A stretch of DNA of 63,276 bases from Bacteroides gallinarum DSM 18171 = JCM 13658 (GCF_000374365.1 NZ_KB894141.1:1-63276), one strand, 5' to 3'. Positions 44,473 through 53,474 are shown, counted from the first letter of the stretch. The notes: generated from the letters alone by a model not told the origin. Translations and numbers: made by a program.

Positions 44473-44928
44473 ATGTCGGTAAATAAGGTGATATTGTTAG
44501 GAAATGTAGGGCAGCCCCCGAAGGTGACCTATTATGACGGTGGAAACTGTGTGGCGCAGGTATCTTTCGCCACTTCTGAAAAGGGATATACCTTGCAGAA
44601 CGGAACGCAGATACCCGACCGTACCGAATGGCATAATCTCGTATTCCGCAACCGTCTGGCGGAGATTGTAGACCAATACGTGCATAAAGGAGACAAGCTT
44701 TATGTGGAAGGCAAAATCCGTACCCGCTCGTACGACGACCAGACCGGTGCGAAACGTTACATAACGGAAATCTTTGTGGATAACATGGAAATGCTTTCCG
44801 CAAAACCCGCGGCATCCGGAACCGCACCGCAGACCGGTATGCCGGGGCAGGCAGGTGCTCCTGTACAACCGGCACAACAGCAGGCCTATCCTGCACAGAA
44901 TAATCCGACGGACGACTTACCGTTCTAA
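44473..44928 (+). CDS. ssb: Single-stranded DNA-binding protein
   Basis: Binds single-stranded DNA during replication and repair. The 151 residues contain the OB-fold (1-105; NKVILLGNVGQPP, QVSFATSE, YVEGKIRTRSY), a flexible Pro/Gln/Gly tail and the acidic protein-contact tip DDLPF at the end. Normal length. Followed 23 bases later by the gldE-like gene. Confidence 0.96.
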   Translation: MSVNKVILLGNVGQPPKVTYYDGGNCVAQVSFATSEKGYTLQNGTQIPDRTEWHNLVFRNRLAEIVDQYVHKGDKLYVEGKIRTRSYDDQTGAKRYITEIFVDNMEMLSAKPAASGTAPQTGMPGQAGAPVQPAQQQAYPAQNNPTDDLPF

Positions 44929-44951
44929 TTGTTTAACTAAAACAAGAACCT

Positions 44952-46304
44952 TTGGACCCAGACGCTTATTTATGCCAGTTGGCAGATATTTTTAACGGTA
45001 TAACCGTACTTACTCCTTCTATCCCGGCTATCATAGCCATTGTTCTGGCAGGTACGCTTTTGCTTGCTTCCGGTTTTGCCTCGGCATCCGAAATCGCTTT
45101 TTTTTCACTCTCTCCCTCCGATTTGAGCACTATTGAGGAAAGACGGCATCCTTCCGATGAAAAAATCAGTAAACTGCTGGATGATACGGAACGGCTGCTG
45201 GCTACGATATTGATTACGAACAATTTCGTGAACGTAACGATAATCATGCTCTGCAACTACTTCTTCATGAACGTGTTCCGGTTCCATTCGGCTATTGCGG
45301 AGTTTCTTATCCTGACGGTCGTCCTGACTTTCCTGCTGCTGCTTTTCGGCGAGATTATGCCGAAGATTTATTCGGCGCAGAAAACACTGGTGTTTTGCCG
45401 TTTTGCCGCCCCCGGCATTATGGCATGCCGTTCCGTGTTCTACCCGCTCTCGTCGGTACTGGTGCATTCTACCTCGTTTCTCAACAGGCATTTTGTGCGT
45501 AAGAACCATAACATCTCGGTGGACGAGCTGTCGCATGCGCTGGAGCTGACGGATAAGACGGAGCTTTCGGAGGAGAACAATATCCTGGAAGGCATCATCC
45601 GCTTTGGCGGTGAAACGGCTAAGGAAGTAATGACATCGCGCTTGGATGTGGTAGACCTGGAGATTAGGACGCCCTTCAAGGACGTGCTGAAATGTATCGT
45701 GGAGAATGCGTATTCGCGTATTCCGGTTTATGCGGAGACGCGCGATAATATAAAAGGGGTGCTTTACATCAAAGACCTGCTTCCGCACCTGAACAAAGGG
45801 GATAATTTTCGCTGGCAGTCGCTGATTCGTCCAGCATATTTCGTTCCGGAAACCAAGATGATTGACGACTTGCTCCGCGACTTCCAGGCGAATAAGATTC
45901 ATATCGCCATTGTGGTGGATGAATTCGGAGGGACGTCGGGCATCGTTACCATGGAAGACATTATCGAGGAGATTGTAGGCGAGATACGCGATGAATACGA
46001 TGATGAGGAGCGGACTTATGCCGTGCTCAACGAGCATACATGGGTGTTCGAGGCAAAAACGCAGTTAACGGACTTCTACAAAATAACCAAGATAGACGAG
46101 GAAACTTTCGATGAAGTGGCCGGCGATGCCGATACCCTGGCAGGGCTCTTGCTGGAGCTGAAAGGAGAGTTTCCGGCACTCCACGAGAAGGTGACGTACG
46201 GCCGTTACGAGTTCGAGGTGCTCGAAATGGATAACCGCCGTATCCTGAAGGTAAAGTTTACCGTCAATGAGCCGGCAGGGGAGGTTGCCGGAGAGGAGAA
46301 GTAA
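44952..46304 (+). CDS. gldE: GldE-like CNNM/CorC transporter-associated protein
   Basis: A 450-residue inner-membrane protein: a DUF21/CNNM membrane domain (about 20-190), two CBS domains (about 205-330; VMTSRLDVVDLE, GVLYIKDLLPHL, HIAIVVDEFGGTSGIVTMED) and a C-terminal CorC/HlyC domain (about 350-440). This layout is that of magnesium/cobalt-efflux-like proteins and of Bacteroidetes GldE, which supports gliding where that occurs; non-motile Bacteroides keep it, so the role here is unclear. The start is a TTG (44952); the nearby ATG at 44972 is out of frame. It overlaps the next gene by one base. Confidence 0.85.
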   Translation: MDPDAYLCQLADIFNGITVLTPSIPAIIAIVLAGTLLLASGFASASEIAFFSLSPSDLSTIEERRHPSDEKISKLLDDTERLLATILITNNFVNVTIIMLCNYFFMNVFRFHSAIAEFLILTVVLTFLLLLFGEIMPKIYSAQKTLVFCRFAAPGIMACRSVFYPLSSVLVHSTSFLNRHFVRKNHNISVDELSHALELTDKTELSEENNILEGIIRFGGETAKEVMTSRLDVVDLEIRTPFKDVLKCIVENAYSRIPVYAETRDNIKGVLYIKDLLPHLNKGDNFRWQSLIRPAYFVPETKMIDDLLRDFQANKIHIAIVVDEFGGTSGIVTMEDIIEEIVGEIRDEYDDEERTYAVLNEHTWVFEAKTQLTDFYKITKIDEETFDEVAGDADTLAGLLLELKGEFPALHEKVTYGRYEFEVLEMDNRRILKVKFTVNEPAGEVAGEEK

Positions 46305-46933
46305 TGCCTGTATTCAAGCAATATATCGGGGAATCCTGCCGGTGGGGCGTATGGAGAGTAAGCGAAACGTTGGAAGAACTGCTTGCCCTGCTTCCCCGGA
46401 AAGAAAAGTACCGGGCGGCTGCCCGGCAGTTTGCGGCCGATGCGCGCCGGTTGGAATGGCTGGCTGTCCGTGTGCTGCTGTATAAGATGCTCGGCGAAGA
46501 GAAGGAAATCTGTTACCATACCGGTGGAAAGCCTTATCTGGCGGACGGCTCCGCTTCTATCAGCATATCGCATACCAAAGGCTATGTGGCCGTTATATTG
46601 GGCATGCCCGGGAGGGAGGTGGGCATCGATATCGAATATTATGGCGAGCGGGTGAGGAAGGTGGCACACAGATTTATGCGCGGGGATGAGAAAACCACTT
46701 TATTCCGGAATACGGAAACCTGGTCGTTGCTGCTTCATTGGTCTGCAAAAGAAACCATGTTTAAATGTATGAATGCCTCCGGCGTCGATTTCCGGGAACA
46801 TCTGCGTATATTGCCTTTCACTGTTGACGAACAAGGAGTATTCTCCGCCGAGGAATACCGCACGGCGGAGAAACGGAATTTTAGCATTCACTACTACTTG
46901 TTTCCGGATTTTGTCTTGACATTAAGCCTGTAA
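46304..46933 (+). CDS. 4'-phosphopantetheinyl transferase
   Basis: Transfers phosphopantetheine from CoA to carrier proteins. The 209-residue protein has the Sfp-type motifs GIDIEYYGERVRKVA (Mg-binding Asp and Glu) and WSAKETMFK. Compact Sfp-type shape rather than the short AcpS. Its start overlaps the stop of the GldE gene (TAATG), so the two are probably translated together. The carrier substrate is likely acyl carrier protein but is not shown. Confidence 0.88.
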   Translation: MPVFKQYIGESCRWGVWRVSETLEELLALLPRKEKYRAAARQFAADARRLEWLAVRVLLYKMLGEEKEICYHTGGKPYLADGSASISISHTKGYVAVILGMPGREVGIDIEYYGERVRKVAHRFMRGDEKTTLFRNTETWSLLLHWSAKETMFKCMNASGVDFREHLRILPFTVDEQGVFSAEEYRTAEKRNFSIHYYLFPDFVLTLSL

Positions 46934-46938
46934 CATAC

Positions 46939-48312
46939 TTATAGCCTTTCCAGTTGTACCGTAAAGTGGCGCATCAATGGAGCTTCCCAGGCAATGCGTA
47001 CTCCCCGCGTGATAGTTCCGCGCCTGTCGTACACGTTCTTTAGCGCAGCGGCTATTACGTTCATGTGGTTGTCGGTATATACGCGGCGCGGAATGGCAAG
47101 GCGGAGCAGGTCTAACCCGTTGAAACGGTTCTCGCGGGTCACGGGGTCGCGGTCGGCAAGCAGATAGCCTATTTCGCATCCGCGTATGCCGGCTTCCAGG
47201 TACAGCTCTACGGTCAGTGTCTGGGCGGGAAATTCTTCTTTGGGAACATGCGTCAATACCTTAGGGGCGTCTACAAAGATAGCATGCCCGCCGGCAGGAC
47301 GCTGGTAGGGTATTCCGTATTCGTCCAACTTCCTTGCCAGGTATTCTACCTGGCGGATGCGGGTTTCGAGGTTGTCGAACTCCGTGTTTTCATCCAGACC
47401 GACGGCAAGTGCGTTCATGTCGCGGCCGTTCATGCCGCCGTAGGTGAGATAACCCTCGAACTGTACGCAAAATCCCTTCGCCCCTTCGTACCAGTCCTGG
47501 CGGCGGGTCGCGATAAATCCGCCCATGTTTACGATGCCGTCTTTCTTGGCACTCATCGTCATACCGTCTGCAAGCGCAAACATTTCCCGGGTGATTTCTT
47601 TGATACTCTTGTCGCGGTAACCTTCCTCGCGCGTCTTGATGAAATAGGCGTTTTCGGCAAAGCGGGCGGAGTCGAACAGGACGGGCTTGCCGTATCTGTC
47701 GGCGATGCTCCGGACTTCGCGCAGGTTTTGCATGGATACGGGTTGTCCGCCTGCGGTGTTGTTGGTAACGGTCACGATGATGAACGGTATCCGGTCACCG
47801 TACTCCTGCAACGCCTTTTCCAGCTTGGCGGGGTCTACATTCCCTTTGAACGGTATTTCCAGTTGCGTTTGCCTGGCTTCGTCTATCGTGCAGTCCAGCG
47901 CTGTCGCTTTCCGGCCTTCTATATGCCCTTTGGTGGTGTCGAAATGGGAGTTCCCCGGTACGATGTCTCCTTCGTGCACCAGGTAGGAGAACAATACGTT
48001 TTCGGCAGCACGCCCCTGGTGTGTGGGGATGATGTATTCGAAACCGGTGAGGCGGGTGATGACTTCTTTTAACTTGAAGAAGGAAGAAGCGCCGGCATAG
48101 CTTTCATCTCCGAGCATCATGCCGGCCCATTGCCGGTCGCTCATGGCTCCTGTTCCCGAGTCGGTGATGAGGTCGATGTATACTTGTTCGGATTTGAGTT
48201 GAAAAACGTTGTAATGGGCTTCTTTCAGCCATTGTTCGCGTTCCTGGCGGGTGCTTTTGCGGATAGGTTCCACCATTTTGATTTTCCATGCCTCGGCAAA
48301 TGGTAATTCCAT
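46939..48312 (-). CDS. tnaA: Tryptophanase
   Basis: PLP lyase splitting tryptophan into indole, pyruvate and ammonia. The 457-residue protein is close to tyrosine phenol-lyase too, but key positions favour tryptophanase: Asp in SHFDTTKGH (Thr in the phenol-lyase), and CEIGYLL where phenol-lyase has Met-x-Arg. The PLP-lysine segment is MTMSAKKDG. It converges with the phosphopantetheinyl transferase gene (5-base gap). Upstream lie a terminator (48424-48467) and a cobalamin riboswitch (48600-48784) on the same strand. In B. thetaiotaomicron tnaA (BT_1492) borders a vitamin B12 uptake locus; that locus is not between the riboswitch and tnaA here. Confidence 0.94.
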   Translation of the reverse strand: MELPFAEAWKIKMVEPIRKSTRQEREQWLKEAHYNVFQLKSEQVYIDLITDSGTGAMSDRQWAGMMLGDESYAGASSFFKLKEVITRLTGFEYIIPTHQGRAAENVLFSYLVHEGDIVPGNSHFDTTKGHIEGRKATALDCTIDEARQTQLEIPFKGNVDPAKLEKALQEYGDRIPFIIVTVTNNTAGGQPVSMQNLREVRSIADRYGKPVLFDSARFAENAYFIKTREEGYRDKSIKEITREMFALADGMTMSAKKDGIVNMGGFIATRRQDWYEGAKGFCVQFEGYLTYGGMNGRDMNALAVGLDENTEFDNLETRIRQVEYLARKLDEYGIPYQRPAGGHAIFVDAPKVLTHVPKEEFPAQTLTVELYLEAGIRGCEIGYLLADRDPVTRENRFNGLDLLRLAIPRRVYTDNHMNVIAAALKNVYDRRGTITRGVRIAWEAPLMRHFTVQLERL

Positions 48313-48423
48313 AGCTTATTTATTTAGAAGTTTGACAATAAGTCAGCGCGTAAAACCGCCGGCTCTGTTTTTAAACGCCTAATATAGTGAGTTTATATGT
48401 AATGGGCAATCTTTTTGTGACTT

Positions 48424-48467
48424 TTTGAAAAAATGAATGTCCGGACGAATCACTTCGGCCGGACATT
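48424..48467 (-). terminator. Strong terminator between the cobalamin riboswitch and tnaA
   Basis: On the minus strand AATGTCCGG pairs with CCGGACATT, with an inner CGAA/TTCG extension closing a TCAC-type loop, followed by CATTTTTTC. It should end transcripts coming from the riboswitch about 135 bases after it and about 110 bases before tnaA. It may be a plain terminator or part of the switch; the distance favours the former. Confidence 0.75.
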
Positions 48468-48599
48468 ACTTAAATAAACTTGGCAGAGTTTATTCTCTTT
48501 TACTTTCTTTGAAAGAGTTTGGATGAATGAAATGATTGGACGAAGTATCCGGTTCATTAGACTCAACGCTTTTTCCTCGAAAGCAATGATAAGATAGTG

Positions 48600-48784
48600 C
48601 ATGGCAGGTCTTCTGACTTGTTTCTGTTACGGGCTGCCTTCCCGGAAGCAGGCTCCCAGTGGCATGGAGAGAGTTGTTGCCTGTAACATTATGCGAAACT
48701 TACAGCAGCGGGACTGTCCAGGACTTGCACCTGATTCCCTTTTAATCGCCCTCCCCGAAAGAAGGAGGGCAAACCAATGCATCG
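48600..48784 (-). ncRNA. Cobalamin (vitamin B12) riboswitch
   Basis: Minus-strand RNA with the full set of conserved cobalamin aptamer blocks in order: GGGAATCAGGTGCAAGTCCT, ACAGTCCCGCTGCTGTAA, ATGCCACTGGGAGCCTG, CTTCCGGGAAGGC and the B12-box end GTCAGAAGACCTGCC. TGCATTGG at the 5' end and CCATGCA at the 3' end can form the closing P1 stem. Binding of adenosylcobalamin normally shuts off B12 uptake or synthesis genes. Here the next gene downstream is tnaA, 290 bases away, behind a terminator, which is unexpected. Confidence 0.92.
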
Positions 48785-48792
48785 CAAAGATA
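48785..48792 (-). promoter_or_regulatory. Promoter -7 box of the riboswitch transcript
   Basis: TATCTTTG on the minus strand (CAAAGATA on plus) matches TANNTTTG and lies right before the aptamer, so transcription would begin at about 48777. A TTG lies 17 bases upstream of it. Confidence 0.6.
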
Positions 48793-48828
48793 ATGAAAAA
48801 AGTAATAAACAAGAATGAATGAAAGAAA

Positions 48829-50625
48829 TTATTTCTCCTTTGCCAGCGTAAAAACGAACTCCAGTCCGCCCCCCTGGTTGTTCTTGGCGGAGATTGTTCC
48901 GCCGTGGATGATAACGGCATTTTTCACGATAGCAAGTCCCAGCCCTGTTCCGCCTAATTTTCGCGACCGCCCTTTATCTACCCGGTAAAAGCGCTCGAAC
49001 AGACGGTTCAAGTGCTCCGGCGGTACGCCCACTCCCGTATCTGCGAAACTGAAATAATAGAAATTCTCGTCTTCGCGGAAACAGTCGATGTCGATACGGA
49101 TATCGGTTCCGGCATAAGCTATGGCATTGTCCATGAGGTTCCGGAATATGGAGTAGAGCAACGAGTAGTTGCCCCTTAGCTGTATTTTCGGTTTCAGGCT
49201 GTTGGTTACGGCGATATGCTTCTCCTCCAGTTCCAAAGATACTTCATTGATTATGTTGGCGACAAGCGTGCTGATGTCCACCTTCTCCATATCAATCATA
49301 TTGGTTGCCTCGTCCATGCGCGTCAGTACGGAAATGTCCCGTAGCAGGCGGCTCAAGCGGTTGCTTTGGGCATAACACCGTTCGAGGAAGGTCTGCACCT
49401 TGTCGTGGGGTATATTCTCGTTGTTGACGATAGTTTCCAGATAGCCCTGGATACTGCTTACGGGAGTTTTCAGCTCGTGGGCGATGTTCTGCGTGAGCTG
49501 CCGTTTCAAACGTACCTGTTCTTCTTCCAGTGTGATGTCGTTAATGGAAATCTCGAAGCTCGAGTCCTGGAAGATGATACATTCTACGATGAATATGCGC
49601 CCGTTTTTATTGATATTAATGGAGAGCCGCTTTTCTTCTTTGTACGAAGGCCGCCTTTGCGCCTTGCTGATGAAGTCGGTGATTTTCTGGAATTCGCAGA
49701 TAGAGAATATCTCCTCGGTGGTCTGTAGGTTGGAGTCGGAAATCAGGTTGCTGTATTGGGTGAAAAGGTTGTTGACCAGGATTTCCTTTTTGTCTTTGGT
49801 AAAGACCCCCAAGCCCTCACGGGAAGTTTGCAGGTGGGTGATGAGCTTTTCGCGTTCGATATAGAGCGCCTCTTTGGTTTCGCGCAGGCGCTTGTATATC
49901 TGTATGATGTGCTGCGATATTTCGCCGAGCTCATTGTGCGGAAAGGCGGACTGTATGTCGGTTTCCACCGGTTCGTTCTTGTCGGCGCGTTTGGCGAACT
50001 CGCGCAGGTGGTTGATTGCCGTACCCAGTTTGGAGGTGAATTTGTAGAAAACGAATATCAGGAGCAAGGTAACGGTAACCGTGAACCAGATATAGTGCGA
50101 ATCGGCGGCCAGGCTGTTTATGAGGTCTACATTGTAGGGCAACGCCGAGCGGATGATGTAATCCCGGTAAAGGGTCGCCGAGTAGAAGTAGGGGATACCG
50201 GTCGTTTCGGAGGTACGCCTCAGGTCGTACCCTTTGCCGTCCTTTAGCGCTTTCTGGATTTCGAGACGCCCGATGTGGTTGCCGAATGACTCTTGGGGAG
50301 TTTTATTGTAGCTGTCGTACAGTACGTCCCCGTGCAGGTTTATAATGGTAACGCGCAGCGCTTCGTTCGTTTCTTTGGCGGTATATTCGTCCAGGACAGA
50401 TATACGCAGGCTGTCGGGTATGTTTCGCAGTTCCTGATGCAGGCGTTCGTTGTAATCCTGGAGTTGCGTATCGAGCAACTCCGCCTTGTATTCCTTTTCC
50501 CGCTGGTACTGGTAAGCGATAAAGCAGGCTGCAAATACAAGGAATAACGAGATGACCGAAAGGAACAACTTCCGGCTGAATGACAGGAAATGCCTGTCGT
50601 TGTCAGGCTTCGAAACAGTATCCAT
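48829..50625 (-). CDS. Sensor histidine kinase (PhoR-like)
   Basis: A 598-residue membrane kinase, partner of the response regulator whose gene overlaps it by 23 bases. Layout: membrane helix (about 20-43, LFLSVISLFLVFAACFIAYQ), periplasmic sensor region (about 45-180), second helix (about 182-203), HAMP (about 204-260), a PAS-like region (about 275-370), the phospho-acceptor box NIAHELKTPVSSIQGYLE, and an ATP-binding domain (DNAIAY, FADTGVGVPPEHLNRLF, GGTGLGLAIVKNAV). The kinase core resembles PhoR. The signal is unknown. Confidence 0.92.
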   Translation of the reverse strand: MDTVSKPDNDRHFLSFSRKLFLSVISLFLVFAACFIAYQYQREKEYKAELLDTQLQDYNERLHQELRNIPDSLRISVLDEYTAKETNEALRVTIINLHGDVLYDSYNKTPQESFGNHIGRLEIQKALKDGKGYDLRRTSETTGIPYFYSATLYRDYIIRSALPYNVDLINSLAADSHYIWFTVTVTLLLIFVFYKFTSKLGTAINHLREFAKRADKNEPVETDIQSAFPHNELGEISQHIIQIYKRLRETKEALYIEREKLITHLQTSREGLGVFTKDKKEILVNNLFTQYSNLISDSNLQTTEEIFSICEFQKITDFISKAQRRPSYKEEKRLSININKNGRIFIVECIIFQDSSFEISINDITLEEEQVRLKRQLTQNIAHELKTPVSSIQGYLETIVNNENIPHDKVQTFLERCYAQSNRLSRLLRDISVLTRMDEATNMIDMEKVDISTLVANIINEVSLELEEKHIAVTNSLKPKIQLRGNYSLLYSIFRNLMDNAIAYAGTDIRIDIDCFREDENFYYFSFADTGVGVPPEHLNRLFERFYRVDKGRSRKLGGTGLGLAIVKNAVIIHGGTISAKNNQGGGLEFVFTLAKEK

Positions 50626-51289
50626 ATCCTAAACGGGTTACAATACATTTACCATATGCCCCTATCTTCTTGCGCAAGCGGGTGATGTTTACGTCTATGG
50701 TACGGTCTAATACATATACCTCGTCGCTCCAGATGCGGCTTAAGATGTCCTCACGGGAAAATACGCGCCCCTTGTTTTGCAACAGCAGCAGGAGTATCTC
50801 GAATTCTTTCTTGGTGAGCGGCGCTTCTTCCCCGTCTATGCAGACTTTCTTCTTGACAATGTCCAGCACCAGCGACTGGTAAACGATTTGCTCGGGCATG
50901 CGTCCCGTCTCTCCCTGTTGCGTACGGCGTAACACGGCTTTGATACGCGCCGCCACTTCGCGCAGGGAGAAAGGTTTGGATATATAATCATCCGCTCCCA
51001 GGTTGAATCCGGTTACCGTATCGTTTTCAGTGTCTTTGGCGGTGATGAATATAATCGGAATCTTGGCAGTCTTTTCCTCCTTTTTCAGCATGCTTGCCAT
51101 TTTAAATCCGGAGATTTCGCCCATCATCACATCCAGCAATAATAAGTTGTAGGCACTGATATCCATTTTCAAGGCTTCTTCGGCAGAATTTGCCGTATCT
51201 ACCTCGTAGCCTTCGTTCTCAAGATTGAACTTTAAGATTTCGCATAAATCTTCTTCGTCGTCTACTACTAAAATCCGGTATTCGTTCAT
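50603..51289 (-). CDS. OmpR/PhoB-type response regulator
   Basis: A 228-residue regulator: receiver domain (1-120; VDDEED, phospho-Asp in LLLDVMMGE, Lys in YISKPF) and a winged-helix DNA-binding domain (about 130-228; LTKKEFEILLLL, VFSREDILSRIW, RTIDVNITRLRKK). The open frame begins ten codons upstream, but the Met at 51289 (MNEYRILVVDDE) is the usual start. The kinase gene overlaps its end. The promoter must lie in the 480-bp gap to the divergent gene at 51773, which also holds the 23-bp repeat array at 51551. Confidence 0.93.
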   Translation of the reverse strand: MNEYRILVVDDEEDLCEILKFNLENEGYEVDTANSAEEALKMDISAYNLLLLDVMMGEISGFKMASMLKKEEKTAKIPIIFITAKDTENDTVTGFNLGADDYISKPFSLREVAARIKAVLRRTQQGETGRMPEQIVYQSLVLDIVKKKVCIDGEEAPLTKKEFEILLLLLQNKGRVFSREDILSRIWSDEVYVLDRTIDVNITRLRKKIGAYGKCIVTRLGYGYCFEA

Positions 51290-51550
51290 TGTCTTTTCTA
51301 TTATTGTAATGAGAGACATATGGCATCTCTATTACAAAGTTAAACTTTATTTCTTTTCTTCGACAAAAGTGCGGCATTTTTGTTACGATAGAGTGAAACA
51401 AGTATTACATTACAGTTACAAAATCCCGGTTTCGGCGGTCAATTCCTATATCTGTAAGGGGGCATGTCGCGGGAATACGATTCCCGGTTTCTGCCCTTGT
51501 GCTGGCAATAAGACAGGCGGTTTTCCGTTCGGTTTCTTACCCTATACGGA

Positions 51551-51667
51551 AAGTTAACTCGGTTGTCCTGACGAAGTTAACAGAGTGCGGTGCGGCAAGT
51601 TAACATCATTGTACCGATGAAGTTAACTTTATGCGGCTTATGATGTTAACTCTTTGTTTGCGGCATC
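51551..51667. repeat. Array of five GTTAAC motifs spaced exactly 23 bp
   Basis: GTTAAC begins at 51553, 51576, 51599, 51622 and 51645: four spacings of exactly 23. Most are preceded by AA, giving AAGTTAAC. The 17-base spacers differ in sequence and are fairly GC-rich, unlike those of the array at 9261. It lies between divergent genes (response regulator and transglutaminase-like protein). The rest of this gap (51290-51550) has only a small hairpin (CGGGAAT-ACG-ATTCCCG at about 51470) and no gene. Confidence 0.88.
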
Positions 51668-51740
51668 CGGTTTTGGCACTATTTGTCCGTACCGGGAATA
51701 AATAAGGACAGCCGGTTGCAACGGATTGGCTGTCTTTGCG

Positions 51741-51748
51741 TATCTTTG
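51741..51748 (+). promoter_or_regulatory. Promoter -7 box for the transglutaminase-like gene
   Basis: TATCTTTG matches TANNTTTG, 24 bases upstream of the start at 51773; TTG at 51716-51718 is 22 bases upstream of it, close to the expected spacing. It argues against the longer open frame starting at 51683. Confidence 0.5.
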
Positions 51749-51772
51749 TATTGTTTTAAGGCGGATAGCTGT

Positions 51773-52975
51773 ATGAAGGAATTAATGGATATAATGAGGC
51801 GGAAACAATATAAACGGCATGTGCCGCTGGCGGTCGTTGTGCTGGCGGTCGTAATCATCGGGTCGGTCTGGCTGAATGTTGCCCCTTTCCGCTCCGGTTT
51901 TGAGATAACGGACGAACTGGGCGGTAATATCTTCCCCTCCAGTATCTTGTCTGTTGCTACAACGGATGCTCAGGTTATCGTACCGGCCGATTCGATGTTC
52001 GTGGGAAATCCCAAATCTTGCATCTCGGTGAAACTCCGTTCTGCGAAGGCTTATAGCCGGGTGAGGGTGGAGGTTGCGGAAACACCTTTCTTTTCACGTT
52101 CCGTCTCGGAGTTCGTATTGGCTAAGCCGCGTACCGAATATACCATTTATCCCGATATCATATGGAATTACGAAGCTTTGAAGAATAATAACCAGGCGGA
52201 ACCGATAAGCGTTGCCGTTACGGTGGAGATGAATGGCAAGGAGTTGGGGCAGCGGGTGCGTACTTTCTTCGTGCGCAGTATCAATGAATGCTTATTGGGA
52301 TATGTTACGGGAGGTACGAAATTCCATGATACCGGCATATTCTTTGCCGCTTACGTCAATGAGGAAAATCCCATGATAGACCAGTTGCTGCGCGAGGCGT
52401 TGAACACCCGTATCGTGAACCGTTTTCTCGGCTATCAAGGCAGTCCCGAGGCTGTCGATAACCAGGTTTATGCTTTATGGAACGTCCTGCAGAAGCGCAA
52501 TTTCCGGTATAGCTCCGTTTCCAACACGAGCTTGTCCAGCAATGTGGTTTTCTCTCAGCGTGTCCGCACGTTCGATGACGCCTTGGAGTCTTCGCAGATA
52601 AACTGTGTGGACGGGAGCGTGTTGTTTGCATCTTTGCTCCGTGCCATTAATATGGAACCGATACTGGTGCGTACGCCCGGACATATGTTCGTCGGTTACT
52701 ATACCGATGCAAGCCATAAAGATATGAGGTTTCTCGAAACCACTATGATTGGCGATGTCGATTTGGATGATTTCTTTCCTGACGAACAACTGGATTCTAC
52801 TATGGTGGGTAAAACACAGAATCAGATGTCCCGTATTACCTTTGATAAGTCCAAGGAATATGCGGGCAGGAAATATAAGGAGAATGAAGAAGGCATCCAT
52901 TCGGGTAGATTGAATTATATGTTCCTGGAAATATCCAAGGATGTAAGAAGGCGGATACAGCCGATTGGGAAATAA
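51773..52975 (+). CDS. Membrane-anchored transglutaminase-like protein
   Basis: A 400-residue protein with one N-terminal membrane helix (about 15-35, PLAVVVLAVVIIGSVWLNV) and the rest outside the cytoplasm. The C-terminal half carries a transglutaminase-like Cys-His-acid set: INCVDGSVLFASLLRAINME (nucleophilic Cys), TPGHMFVGYY (His) and RFLETTMIGD (acid). Such domains can be proteases or amidases. The extracellular N-terminal half is beta-rich and not recognised. The start is placed after the promoter box at 51741. Function unknown. Confidence 0.65.
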   Translation: MKELMDIMRRKQYKRHVPLAVVVLAVVIIGSVWLNVAPFRSGFEITDELGGNIFPSSILSVATTDAQVIVPADSMFVGNPKSCISVKLRSAKAYSRVRVEVAETPFFSRSVSEFVLAKPRTEYTIYPDIIWNYEALKNNNQAEPISVAVTVEMNGKELGQRVRTFFVRSINECLLGYVTGGTKFHDTGIFFAAYVNEENPMIDQLLREALNTRIVNRFLGYQGSPEAVDNQVYALWNVLQKRNFRYSSVSNTSLSSNVVFSQRVRTFDDALESSQINCVDGSVLFASLLRAINMEPILVRTPGHMFVGYYTDASHKDMRFLETTMIGDVDLDDFFPDEQLDSTMVGKTQNQMSRITFDKSKEYAGRKYKENEEGIHSGRLNYMFLEISKDVRRRIQPIGK

Positions 52976-53013
52976 AGCGGGGAAGTTGCCGGTGTAGCAA
53001 TAGTACTTTTTTA

Positions 53014-53072
53014 ACACAGAGGGGACGGAGTTTCACGGAGGTCACAGAGTTAGTTCTCCGGGAACTTTGTTT
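53014..53072. repeat. Degenerate repeat related to that at 24910
   Basis: ACACAGAGGGGACGGAGTTT and GGTCACAGAGTTAG resemble the GGACGCAGAG/ACAGAGTT element at 24910-24981. Non-coding, just past the transglutaminase-like gene. Confidence 0.4.
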
Positions 53073-53417
53073 CTGATAAGTCAGGATGTGTCCTGCCCCC
53101 GGTCTTTTTTTGTTTTCTTTCCCCTGACATTTTGTTTTGTTTGAATATTTATTTTCAATCATTAACAAAACTCCCTTCTTGTCGGTAAATTTCTATTCCC
53201 TGCGAAATGTCCGCTTGCCTATGCAGACTGATAATTTGTCTTATTATAGTGTTGTAAAACAGATGTATATGTTGTTTTAAAGCCATGCTTGTTTATTAAA
53301 CATACTCCCCGTATGTATATAAAATAATAAGGTTTATTGTTTTATATTTGGTAACATTACGGAACCATAAAAACAAATATATTAATATTTATTTAATATA
53401 TTTTAATCTACACCCTC
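53073..53417. other. AT-rich gap upstream of the second SusC gene
   Basis: About 345 bases, very AT-rich in its last half. No gene, RNA or clear repeat is seen in it. It probably carries upstream promoter elements for the SusC/SusD pair. Confidence 0.4.
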
Positions 53418-53447
53418 TTTGATTTGCTAAATTAATTTATAAATTTG
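53418..53447 (+). promoter_or_regulatory. Promoter of the second SusC/SusD pair
   Basis: TTTG at 53418-53421 and TAAATTTG at 53440-53447 are 18 bases apart. Transcription would begin near 53455, downstream of the first possible Met (53445), which fixes the SusC start at 53475. Confidence 0.55.
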
Positions 53448-53474
53448 CAAACAAATCCAAATAAAATAGAGCTT

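Noticed and set aside
46939..48312. Tyrosine phenol-lyase
   Set aside because: Asp in SHFDTTKGH and the CEIGYLL segment fit tryptophanase; phenol-lyase has Thr and Arg at these places.
48601..48822. 73-codon plus-strand frame and 97-codon minus-strand frame
   Set aside because: Both overlap the cobalamin riboswitch, whose conserved bases explain the sequence.
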